This document shows, in pieces, positions 1 through 6,393 of a stretch of 6,886 bases of DNA. Positions within the stretch are counted from its first letter, which is position 1, and the number at the start of each line of letters is the position of its first letter. The DNA comes from Sphingomonas paucimobilis (lineage in GTDB: Bacteria > Pseudomonadota > Alphaproteobacteria > Sphingomonadales > Sphingomonadaceae), in NCBI GenBank assembly GCA_945860425.1, contig CAMAQU010000092.1, positions 1 to 6,886 on the forward strand. The letters are read 5' to 3'. A model generated the notes under the pieces. That model worked only from the letters and a program-made list of their open reading frames with translations, searched no databases and had not been told where the DNA came from. Position numbers and translations under genes: made by a program.

Positions 1-21
1 CGGCTCGCGAGCACGCACCGC

Positions 22-25
22 AGGA
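22..25 (+). promoter_or_regulatory. Shine-Dalgarno for mazG
   Basis: AGGA lies 8 bases before the ATG at 34, which is good spacing and supports that start. The 33 bases upstream are too short to show a convincing promoter, so the mazG promoter or the preceding gene must lie beyond the left edge. Confidence 0.6.
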
Positions 26-33
26 CAAATAAT

Positions 34-801
34 ATGACACAATCCACTGCCTCCGGGATCGACAGGCTCCTCCAGATCATGGCCCGACTGCGAGACCCTG
101 AGAGCGGATGCCCTTGGGATTTGGAGCAGAATTTTGAGACCATCGCGCCCTACACAATTGAGGAAGCCTATGAAGTGGCTGACGCCATCGCGCGGCAAGA
201 TTTGGCTGCTCTCAAGGACGAACTGGGGGATCTTTTGCTTCAGGTCGTCTTTCACGCGCAAATGGCCGCGGAAAGCCGCGATTTCAGCTTTGACGATGTT
301 GCGCATGCCATTTCAGACAAAATGGAGCGCCGCCACCCCCATGTGTTTGGCGATGCGCTGACACTGGATTGGGAGGGCATAAAGGAAGAGGAACGTCAGG
401 CGCTGGGCGATCCCAGTGCGCTTGCGGGCGTAGCACTTGGCCTACCCGCCTTATTGCGGGCTGAAAAATTGCAAAAGCGCGCCGCCCGCACCGGTTTTGA
501 CTGGCCAGACCCACATGGCGCGCGCGCGAAAGTGATCGAAGAGATCGCAGAGATTGATGGTGCAACTGATGCAGATGCTCTGGAAGATGAAATGGGGGAT
601 CTGCTCTTTGCCGTCGTGAATTGGGCACGCAAATTGGGTGTTGATCCAGAAGCTGCCCTCAGGCGCGGAAACCGTAAATTTGAGAAGCGCTTTCGTCAGA
701 TTGAAACCATGGGTGGCGCTGGCTTTTCCGCATTGTCACTCGACCAAAAGGAAGCACTGTGGGTGAATGCAAAGCGCATGGATCAGCCAAAGCGCGATTG
801 A
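34..801 (+). CDS. mazG: MazG nucleoside triphosphate pyrophosphohydrolase
   Basis: A 255-residue protein matching full-length two-domain MazG (the E. coli protein is 263 residues). The family hydrolyses nucleoside triphosphates to monophosphate and pyrophosphate in the cytoplasm, cleaning the nucleotide pool of non-canonical NTPs and, in E. coli, lowering ppGpp under starvation. Both MazG all-alpha folds are visible. Domain 1 has DRLL near residue 10, GCPWD at 25-29, the metal-binding pair E43/E44 plus E47, then E63 and D66 in DELGD. Domain 2 has E169/E170 plus E173 and E186/D189 in the EMGDLLF block, followed by the N-K-F-x-K-R-F helix near 213-220. All acidic ligands are kept in both halves, whereas in E. 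coli mainly the C-terminal domain is catalytic. The ATG at 34 has an AGGA ribosome site and the family similarity begins at residue 9, so the start is well placed. The gene converges on hflX and overlaps its 3' end. Confidence 0.95.
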   Translation: MTQSTASGIDRLLQIMARLRDPESGCPWDLEQNFETIAPYTIEEAYEVADAIARQDLAALKDELGDLLLQVVFHAQMAAESRDFSFDDVAHAISDKMERRHPHVFGDALTLDWEGIKEEERQALGDPSALAGVALGLPALLRAEKLQKRAARTGFDWPDPHGARAKVIEEIAEIDGATDADALEDEMGDLLFAVVNWARKLGVDPEAALRRGNRKFEKRFRQIETMGGAGFSALSLDQKEALWVNAKRMDQPKRD

Positions 802-2081
802 AACCGTCCATAATCTTCATCTGACAGCCGCACAGAGAGGATCAGCTTTCCCGCCCCAGACTTTTGATCAATAACCCGTCCATTGGCGTGGACCCAGGCA
901 ATGGCGGCACCCTGACCTGGATCAAGGCTGATCTGACGGATGCGATAGGCGGATGTGAGGCGTGCGGAACAGGCTTCGGCGAGCGCCTCAATGCCTTCCC
1001 CTGTAACTGCCGAAGCCAGAACGACATTTTCCTTCCGGGCCGCTTCCTGAGCCAAAACTGCGCGCTCTTCTTCTGTCAGCCGGTCGATCTTATTCCAAAC
1101 CTCAATCATCGGCGCGGAATCAATGCCGCGCGCGCCAATATCGGTGAGCACCTGCTCGACATCTTCACACTGCGCATCCGTATCTGGGTGAGAAATGTCA
1201 CGCACATGGAGCACCAAATCCGCCGCATTTACTTCTTCCAGAGTTGCGCGAAACGCCGCAACAAGCTGGGTTGGCAAGTCGGACACAAAGCCGACCGTGT
1301 CGGATAAAATTGCCTTATCAACGCCCGGCAGGCTGATTTGCCGCATTGTTGGGTCAAGCGTGGCAAAGAGCAAATCTTCGGCCATCACTGTGGCACCCGT
1401 CATGCGGTTGAACAATGTCGACTTTCCAGCATTGGTATATCCGACCAGGGCAATAACAGGCCAAGGCGCTTTCTTCCGGCGGTCCCGATGCAGGCCGCGT
1501 GTTCGGCGCACCTGTTCCAGTTCCCGACGTAGTTTTGCCATGCGGTCGCGAATGAGGCGCCGATCCGCCTCAATCTGGGTTTCACCCGGGCCACCAAGAA
1601 AGCCAAAGCCGCCACGCTGCCGCTCAAGGTGCGTCCAGCTGCGGACGAGGCGGCCGGCCTGATAATCAAGGTGCGCCAATTCGACCTGCAATCGGCCTTC
1701 TGCGGTTGCCGCCCGCTCCCCAAATATCTCAAGGATCAGGCCGGTTCGATCAATCACCTTGGCCTTAATCGCCCGTTCCAAATTACGCTGTTGAACGGGC
1801 GTTAACGCGCCATCGATGATCACCAACTCGGCATCAATGGCGGCAACACGCGCGGCTAAATCATCGACCTGACCAGACCCAAAAAGAGTCGCTGGTCGTG
1901 CACCACGAATGCGAAACGCCAGACGATCGGCCACAGCGATGCCAATGGCCTCTGCTAGGCCAGCGGCTTCGTCGAGCCGCGCCCCTGCATTGCGGTTGCT
2001 GCCGCCAATATCGGGATAAGCCAAGACGGCCTTTGCGCCGCGCGCAAAGCCGTCATCCTCTTGGCGATTAAAGACGCTCAA
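783..2081 (-). CDS. hflX: HflX ribosome-associated GTPase
   Basis: A 432-residue Era/Obg-superfamily GTPase of the HflX family. In other bacteria HflX binds the 50S subunit or 70S ribosomes and splits stalled ribosomes during heat or other stress. Visible in order: an N-terminal HflX domain (about 35-125, including GSGQVDDL), the family signature GGPGETQIEADRR at 163-175 after a basic helical stretch, then the G domain with G1 GYTNAGKST at 214-222, the G2 threonines in ATLDPT at 240-245, G3 DTVGF at 261-265, G4 NKID at 330-333 and G5 SA at 357-358. A small C-terminal domain ends at 432. All nucleotide-binding motifs are intact. The start is TTG at 2081; no ATG occurs upstream in frame and the first internal Met is near residue 181, beyond the family signature. 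TTG overlaps the hfq stop as TTGA, implying translational coupling. The GAAG-rich end of hfq supplies the only nearby ribosome-binding-like sequence. Confidence 0.95.
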   Translation of the reverse strand: MSVFNRQEDDGFARGAKAVLAYPDIGGSNRNAGARLDEAAGLAEAIGIAVADRLAFRIRGARPATLFGSGQVDDLAARVAAIDAELVIIDGALTPVQQRNLERAIKAKVIDRTGLILEIFGERAATAEGRLQVELAHLDYQAGRLVRSWTHLERQRGGFGFLGGPGETQIEADRRLIRDRMAKLRRELEQVRRTRGLHRDRRKKAPWPVIALVGYTNAGKSTLFNRMTGATVMAEDLLFATLDPTMRQISLPGVDKAILSDTVGFVSDLPTQLVAAFRATLEEVNAADLVLHVRDISHPDTDAQCEDVEQVLTDIGARGIDSAPMIEVWNKIDRLTEEERAVLAQEAARKENVVLASAVTGEGIEALAEACSARLTSAYRIRQISLDPGQGAAIAWVHANGRVIDQKSGAGKLILSVRLSDEDYGRFQSRFG

Positions 2082-2560
2082 TCGCCGTCTTCTTCTTCCT
2101 CGGCGAGGTTCAAGGGATGGAGCGGCTGAACAGTCGAAATCGCATGCTTATAGACAAGCTGCGACATGGAATCCCGCTGCAAGAGCAGGCAGAAGAGATC
2201 ATAGGTTGCGACATCGCCTTGCAGCATCACGCCATTGACCAGAAACATGGTGACCGGGGTCTGCGTGCGCTGAGCCGCAGACAAAAATACATCTTGCAAG
2301 GCTTTAGACTTTTTACCCTCGCCGATGGCGTCGCGCATGGCATCTACATCAACCGGCTGACCGGGCATGATCGTGGAAATCGAATGCTTATAAATCAACT
2401 GTGACTGACCATCACGGCGCAGCAAGACCGAGAAATTGTCAAACCAGGTGATGATCCCTTGAAGCTTGACACCCTTGACCAAAAACATGGTGACAGGGAT
2501 CTTGGACTTTCGAACGGTATTTAGGAAAATATCTTGAAGGGTGTTGGTCTTATCTGCCAT
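2078..2560 (-). CDS. hfq: Hfq RNA chaperone, fused tandem (two Sm domains)
   Basis: A 160-residue protein with two complete Hfq Sm-like domains in one chain, against about 80-100 residues for ordinary Hfq. Hfq forms hexameric rings that pair small RNAs with mRNAs and affect RNA stability and translation. Domain 1 (8-66) carries LQD, FDNF at 40-43, the alphaproteobacterial RRDGQSQ loop and YKH at 57-59. Domain 2 (88-146) carries LQD, YDLF at 120-123 and YKH at 137-139. The offset is exactly 80 residues without indels, joined by a linker at 67-87. By hand alignment 33 of 59 positions are identical. The tail is acidic (AEEEEDGD), like the acidic C-terminal tips known in E. coli and Caulobacter Hfq. 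Three chains would make one six-domain ring (inference). ATG at 2560 is chosen because it follows AAGGAAG at good spacing and starts the usual MAD-K-x-LQD N terminus; a TTG at 2608 would add 16 unlike residues. It is the first gene after ntrX and coupled to hflX. Confidence 0.96.
   Translation of the reverse strand: MADKTNTLQDIFLNTVRKSKIPVTMFLVKGVKLQGIITWFDNFSVLLRRDGQSQLIYKHSISTIMPGQPVDVDAMRDAIGEGKKSKALQDVFLSAAQRTQTPVTMFLVNGVMLQGDVATYDLFCLLLQRDSMSQLVYKHAISTVQPLHPLNLAEEEEDGD
2123..2299 (-). repeat. Hfq internal repeat, copy 2 (Sm domain 2)
   Basis: Encodes residues 88-146 of Hfq, 240 bases downstream of copy 1 in the gene. It keeps LQD, the FLVNGV strand, the D-x-F turn and YKH. By alignment to E. 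coli Hfq it differs at RNA-contact positions: the rim RRER is QRTQ (97-100), distal K31 is M112 and proximal Q41 is L122. It is therefore not a simple copy but a diverged second subunit type. Confidence 0.9.
2363..2539 (-). repeat. Hfq internal repeat, copy 1 (Sm domain 1)
   Basis: Encodes residues 8-66 of Hfq. This copy is the more canonical one: rim sequence RKSK (E. coli RRER), proximal N42-F43 (E. coli Q41-F42), and K32 at the distal-face position of E. coli K31. An oddity is K29 where most Hfq proteins have Asn. DNA similarity to copy 2 is still visible, for example 22 of 25 bases match between 2476-2500 and 2236-2260, although this stretch is also constrained by the shared PVTMFLV peptide. 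Confidence 0.9.
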
Positions 2561-2565
2561 TTTTT

Positions 2566-2572
2566 CTTCCTT
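2566..2572 (-). promoter_or_regulatory. Shine-Dalgarno for hfq in a purine-rich leader
   Basis: Read on the minus strand, AAGGAAG precedes ATG 2560 by 5 bases of A. The last 24 or so leader bases are almost all purine, with A-R-N type triplets overlapping the ribosome site. Such triplets are the preferred ligand of the Hfq distal face, so autogenous control is conceivable; E. coli hfq is known to be autoregulated through its 5' leader. The regulatory role here is inference. Confidence 0.65.
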
Positions 2573-2620
2573 TTCTGTCTTTGGCGGCCAAAGCCGCAAA
2601 TGCCGCAATGTACAGGGCGT

Positions 2621-2652
2621 CCGCTGCCCCCTTTAAAAAAGCGGGGGCGCGG
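2621..2652 (-). other. Strong GC-rich stem-loop between ntrX and hfq
   Basis: CCGC plus GCCCCC pair with GGGGGC plus GCGG, giving a 10-bp GC stem interrupted by one bulged base, with an 11-base loop that on the transcribed (minus) strand is GCTTTTTTAAA. It begins 44 bases after the ntrX stop and ends 60 bases before the hfq ATG. No T-run follows the stem on either strand, so it is not a canonical intrinsic terminator. It may protect the 3' end of the ntr message, mark a processing site or shape the hfq leader. The remaining gap sequence shows no promoter I would commit to. Confidence 0.5.
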
Positions 2653-2696
2653 CGATAACTAGCGGAAGAACCTTGTTCGGTCCACCGGGCGTGTCA

Positions 2697-4085
2697 TTAA
2701 TCCTCGGTTATGTCTCGATCTTCGACCATGCCCAAAATCTTGAGCTTACGATGCAAGGCAGAGCGTTCCATGCCGATGAAATGCGCCGTCCGGGAGATAT
2801 TTCCCGAAAAACGGCGAATTTGTATTCGCAGATATTCACGTTCAAAGGCCTCGCGTGCCTCTCGCAAGGGAGCACCCATAACAGCATGACCCGGCCCTGA
2901 CGCCGGCCCGGCCACCGGATCATTCAGGATTTCTGCAGGCAACATATCCATCTCAATCCGGGCGATTTGGTCCCCTGATGCTAAGATGATTGTCCGTTCG
3001 ACAATATTGCGCAACTGACGCACATTTCCGGGCCAATCATAGGCCTGAAGCGCTGCCATCGCATCGACCGTCACATCTGGTGTCGGCACACGCCGTTCGG
3101 CTGCGTATCGCGCAACAAAATGCTCGACCAAGCCCGGAATGTCCTCCCGCCGCTCCGCCAGAGCAGGGATAAAAACGGGCACCACATTCAGTCGATAGTA
3201 AAAATCCTCCCGGAAGCGGCCAGCATCTATTTCCGCCGTCAAATTGCGCGCAGTGGCGGACAGGACGCGGACGTCAACCTTGACCTGCCTTTGCCCGCCC
3301 ACTCGGTTGAAGCTCTGATCCGTCAACACACGGAGAATTTTCCCCTGTGTGGTCACGGGCATGTCGGCAATCTCATCGAGAAACAATGTGCCCCCATGAG
3401 CCCGCTCCAAAAGGCCAGAGGAGGTTGAACCATCAGGGCGTTCCGACCCAAAAAGCTCCTCCTCCACGCGCTCAGGCGTCATCCGCGCGGCGCTGACCAC
3501 GACAAAGGGCGCATTGGCGCGCGGGCTCCAGCTGTGTAACATGCGCGCAGCCACTTCTTTCCCGACACCAGCTGGGCCAGAGATCAATACCCGGCTGCCG
3601 GTGGGCGCGACACGCCGCAATGTCGCCCGCACCTGATTGATCGATCCCGACGTGCCGCTTAACTGATCATCCAGGCCAACCTGCGCCCGAAGTGTTTGAT
3701 ATTCCGCGCGCAGCCGTTCTGTCTCTGTCGCCCGCGACACGAGCAGCAAAAGGCGCTGCGCCTCAAATGGCTTTTCGATAAAGTCGGCTGCTCCACGACG
3801 GATTGCGGCGACGGCGGTATCCAAATTGCCATGCCCAGAAATGACCAGAACAGGCTGGCTCGGGTCGCGCCGCTTTATCTCATCGAGCAGATCTAACCCA
3901 TCGAGCCGTGAGCCCTTTAGGAACACGTCCAACAGCACCAGCGATGGCCTTCGATCCGCAATAGCGGCAAGTGCGGTGTCGCTGTCACCCGCTGTACGGG
4001 GAGAATAGCCTTCATCCTCCAAGACGCCGGCCACAAGTTCCCGAATATCTTCTTCATCGTCCACAACAAGTATGTCGAGGCCCAT
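2697..4085 (-). CDS. ntrX: NtrX response regulator lacking the GAFTGA loop
   Basis: A 462-residue NtrC-family response regulator, the cognate partner of NtrY. Residues 1-125 are a receiver with acidic pair D9/D10, phospho-acceptor D53, S83 and K105. Residues about 140-385 are an AAA+ domain with Walker A GPAGVGKE (170-177), Walker B GGTLFLDE (231-238), an arginine-finger region FREDFYYRLN (291-300) and sensor II WPGNVRQLRN (351-360). Residues about 410-455 form a Fis-type helix-turn-helix (SGNISRTAHFIGMERSALHR region). The sigma-54 contact motif GAFTGA, expected just after ELFGxE, is missing: ELFGSERPDGSTS runs shortly into the GLLERAHGGT segment. NtrX may therefore regulate sigma-70 promoters or act as repressor rather than as a sigma-54 activator. 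ATG 4085 lies one base after the ntrY stop with AAGGAG eight bases upstream. NtrX controls nitrogen, redox or envelope genes in other alphaproteobacteria; its targets here are unknown. Confidence 0.95.
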   Translation of the reverse strand: MGLDILVVDDEEDIRELVAGVLEDEGYSPRTAGDSDTALAAIADRRPSLVLLDVFLKGSRLDGLDLLDEIKRRDPSQPVLVISGHGNLDTAVAAIRRGAADFIEKPFEAQRLLLLVSRATETERLRAEYQTLRAQVGLDDQLSGTSGSINQVRATLRRVAPTGSRVLISGPAGVGKEVAARMLHSWSPRANAPFVVVSAARMTPERVEEELFGSERPDGSTSSGLLERAHGGTLFLDEIADMPVTTQGKILRVLTDQSFNRVGGQRQVKVDVRVLSATARNLTAEIDAGRFREDFYYRLNVVPVFIPALAERREDIPGLVEHFVARYAAERRVPTPDVTVDAMAALQAYDWPGNVRQLRNIVERTIILASGDQIARIEMDMLPAEILNDPVAGPASGPGHAVMGAPLREAREAFEREYLRIQIRRFSGNISRTAHFIGMERSALHRKLKILGMVEDRDITED

Positions 4086-4086
4086 G

Positions 4087-6372
4087 TTAAATGCTCCTTG
4101 CGGGGGTCAATGCAGAGGGAAGAAGTTCCTGATCTGCATGGTCCTCAACGGCGCGCCGTTCAATTGCGGCGGACAGCTGATGCGGGTTTATCTCAATGGT
4201 GACGACGGCGCCGCCGCCATCTCGATCGGTGAAGTGGATTGTGCCCATGTGCTCCTCCACAATCTTCTTAACAATTGCGAGGCCAAGGCCAGTGCCACCG
4301 GGCCGTGTCGTCATATAGGGCTCAACGATCCTATCGCGTTCCAGAGGCAGGCCTATTCCAGTGTCAGAAACACGGATCGTCACCGGAGAATCCTCAACCT
4401 GCGAGATCGTCATGACAATCTCGCCGGTATCTTGATCCGCCTGCTTAATGGCTTCCACCCCATTTTTTACAATGTTCGACAAGGCCTGCGCCAATTGGCG
4501 GCGATCACAGAGCAACATCGGCGATGGGCTGGGCGCATCGAGCCGGAACGCCACGGACGGATTGGCAACTTCATGCAAGAACATCGCCTCCCGCGCGATA
4601 TCGACAAGCGCCTCCTGCGCAAACTCCGGCTTTGGAATTCGCGCAAAGGACGAAAATTCGTCAACCATCCGCCGCAAATCCCCAACTTGGCGGACAATTG
4701 TATCAATGAGCCGGTCATATGCCGCCGGGTCAGATTGAATTTCCTTTGAGAAGCGCCGCTTCAGCCTTTCTGCTGCAAGCTGAATTGGTGTCAGCGGGTT
4801 CTTAATCTCATGCGCAATGCGGCGGGCAACATCCGACCACGCCGCCTGTCGCTGATCCACCAATTGCTGTGTGATATCATCAAAAGTCAGGATCTGACCG
4901 AATTCGCTGGCGACAATTTTGACAACCAAGGTGCGCGTTTCGCCCGCACTTGGCAGTTCGACGACGGCCTCTCCCCTTGGATTGTCGAGCAACACATCAA
5001 ATTCTGGCGCAAGTTTTGCCAGTTGCAACCCTGTTGCCTCGTCGGGATGAACGTTCAGCAAGCTGCTGGCAGACCGGTTAATCACGCGAATGCGGCGCTC
5101 TGGCGTCACAGAAATGACCCCAGCCGTCACACCGGACAAAACGGCTTCGATCAGCGCGCGCCGCCGGTCTAAAAGATCGTTTGAGCTGATCAGATCCTTA
5201 TTCTGCTCCCCTAGACGTTCCGTCATGCGATTAAACGCCCGAGACAGCACGCCAACTTCATCGCGACTTCGCGATGTTGACACACGCACCGACAAATCGC
5301 CCCCCGCCACGCGTCGTGCCGCATCGACAAGTTCTCCCACGGGTTGGACCAGTCGATCAGCGACCCGAAGCGCGGTAAAGACGGCCAAACCAACAATTGT
5401 CAGCGACAATATGTAGAGCGCGGCATTCAGTTGGATCTGCAGCGTACCAGACCGGTCCAGCAGCGCGTTATAGTCCTTCAGGACCAGGGAAGCCCGCTTT
5501 GCCTGAGCCAGAGTTTCTCGGTCTGCCACACGCGACGCATAAAGAAACAGATCATCGGTTCCCGGCATCGGGGTCATCGCCTCCATGCGGCTGCCCGTGT
5601 CGCGAAAGATTGTCTGACGCTTTGCCATAAGCTGACGCGCCACTTGGGGCGGCACCCAATTGTCTGTGCGCCGTTCATAAGGGTTCACAATCGCGAGTGT
5701 TTGAACGCCATTACGCTCTGAGATAGCGAGAACTGCGGCTTCAGAAAGTTCGCGTTGATAGACCTGAAATGCAAATTGATTGGCAAATTCGCGGCTATCA
5801 ATTGTCGTAATCGACAATGCCTGTGCGATATCACCCGCCATAACGGCTGTTTCATCCATCACGCGCTTTTGCTTTTCCGCATAAAGTTGCTGGGCAAGCG
5901 CTGTTGTGTTTTCAAACATGCCCTGGGCACGTTTTGAATACCAAATATCCACGCCAAATTGGAACAGCAGCGACGCGATAAGCACCATCAAGACGACCGG
6001 TATGGTCGCGACAAGGGAAAAGAGGGCGACGAGACGAACATGCAAACGGCCATTCGCCCCAACCACCGATTGAGCGGCCCTACGCATCGCCAATCTGCGG
6101 CCCCAAAGGACAATCAAAACGACAGCAGGAACTAGATTGGCGAAAAGCAGAAATACGCCGGCTGCGGACGAGAGCGTTAAGCCATCCTGCATCACCGTCC
6201 AGGTGACAGCCGCCATCGAAACCACACCAAAGACCGCCATGGCGGTAACCGCTCTAATCAAGCCAGGCTGCCGCGCGACCAGCCCGACCGAACGCCACCA
6301 AGATTGCAGCAAGGGAGAGGTCGCTTTCACCACAGTGGCATGTCTACAACACCTGCGTTGCAGATCAAGCAC
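4087..6372 (-). CDS. ntrY: NtrY membrane sensor histidine kinase
   Basis: A 761-residue inner-membrane histidine kinase, the partner of NtrX. Hydrophobic segments near 39-60, 68-91, 113-138 and 316-337 give four membrane helices, with a large extracytoplasmic sensor region at about 139-315. Then come HAMP (about 338-390), a PAS-like domain (about 400-500), the phosphorylated histidine H521 in RRIAHEIKNPLTP, an N-box with N633/N637, G1 DTGIGL at 670-675 and G2 GGTGLGL at 692-698. All catalytic motifs are intact and the length fits the family. The signal it senses cannot be read from the sequence; NtrY homologues have been linked to nitrogen, oxygen/redox and envelope conditions. The start is uncertain: GTG 6372 is the most upstream possibility (a TAA precedes it by two codons) with AAAAGG only 2 bases away, while GTG codons at residues 14 and 15 (6333 and 6330) are also possible. 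The gap to ntrC is 21 bases or more, so the genes probably share a transcript. Confidence 0.94.
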   Translation of the reverse strand: MLDLQRRCCRHATVVKATSPLLQSWWRSVGLVARQPGLIRAVTAMAVFGVVSMAAVTWTVMQDGLTLSSAAGVFLLFANLVPAVVLIVLWGRRLAMRRAAQSVVGANGRLHVRLVALFSLVATIPVVLMVLIASLLFQFGVDIWYSKRAQGMFENTTALAQQLYAEKQKRVMDETAVMAGDIAQALSITTIDSREFANQFAFQVYQRELSEAAVLAISERNGVQTLAIVNPYERRTDNWVPPQVARQLMAKRQTIFRDTGSRMEAMTPMPGTDDLFLYASRVADRETLAQAKRASLVLKDYNALLDRSGTLQIQLNAALYILSLTIVGLAVFTALRVADRLVQPVGELVDAARRVAGGDLSVRVSTSRSRDEVGVLSRAFNRMTERLGEQNKDLISSNDLLDRRRALIEAVLSGVTAGVISVTPERRIRVINRSASSLLNVHPDEATGLQLAKLAPEFDVLLDNPRGEAVVELPSAGETRTLVVKIVASEFGQILTFDDITQQLVDQRQAAWSDVARRIAHEIKNPLTPIQLAAERLKRRFSKEIQSDPAAYDRLIDTIVRQVGDLRRMVDEFSSFARIPKPEFAQEALVDIAREAMFLHEVANPSVAFRLDAPSPSPMLLCDRRQLAQALSNIVKNGVEAIKQADQDTGEIVMTISQVEDSPVTIRVSDTGIGLPLERDRIVEPYMTTRPGGTGLGLAIVKKIVEEHMGTIHFTDRDGGGAVVTIEINPHQLSAAIERRAVEDHADQELLPSALTPARSI
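4094..4099 (-). promoter_or_regulatory. Shine-Dalgarno for ntrX inside the ntrY 3' end
   Basis: AAGGAG on the minus strand, 8 bases before the ntrX ATG and within the last codons of ntrY. It fits translational coupling of kinase and regulator from one message. Confidence 0.75.
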
Positions 6373-6393
6373 AGCCTTTTAAAATTGCGATAA

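Noticed and set aside
3..12. Ten-base palindrome GCTCGCGAGC before mazG
   Set aside because: Too short and GC-rich to distinguish from chance without upstream sequence or conservation.
284..632. Minus-strand open frames opposite mazG
   Set aside because: They mirror the conserved MazG coding sequence and have low-complexity Arg/His/Ser-rich translations.
864..1662. Plus-strand open frames opposite hflX (147 and 155 codons)
   Set aside because: Antisense to the conserved HflX G domain, overlapping each other in different frames, with no family features.
2561..2608. Longer hfq start at TTG 2608 adding 16 residues
   Set aside because: The added residues do not resemble Hfq, TTG is rare, and ATG 2560 has a well spaced AAGGAAG and begins the normal Hfq N terminus.
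2600..2640. Sigma-70-like promoter for hfq (a TACATT-like -10 with a weak T-rich -35)
   Set aside because: The match to both hexamers is poor and the spacing is loose; a promoter is likely in the gap but I cannot place it.
2621..2652. Intrinsic terminator between ntrX and hfq
   Set aside because: The stem is strong but no T-run follows it on either strand; the T6 stretch is in the loop, so it is listed only as a stem-loop.
4072..4749. Long plus-strand open frame opposite ntrY (225 codons)
   Set aside because: It lies wholly antisense to the conserved kinase domain of NtrY, shows no recognisable domain and has the Arg/His/Cys-rich look of a shadow frame.
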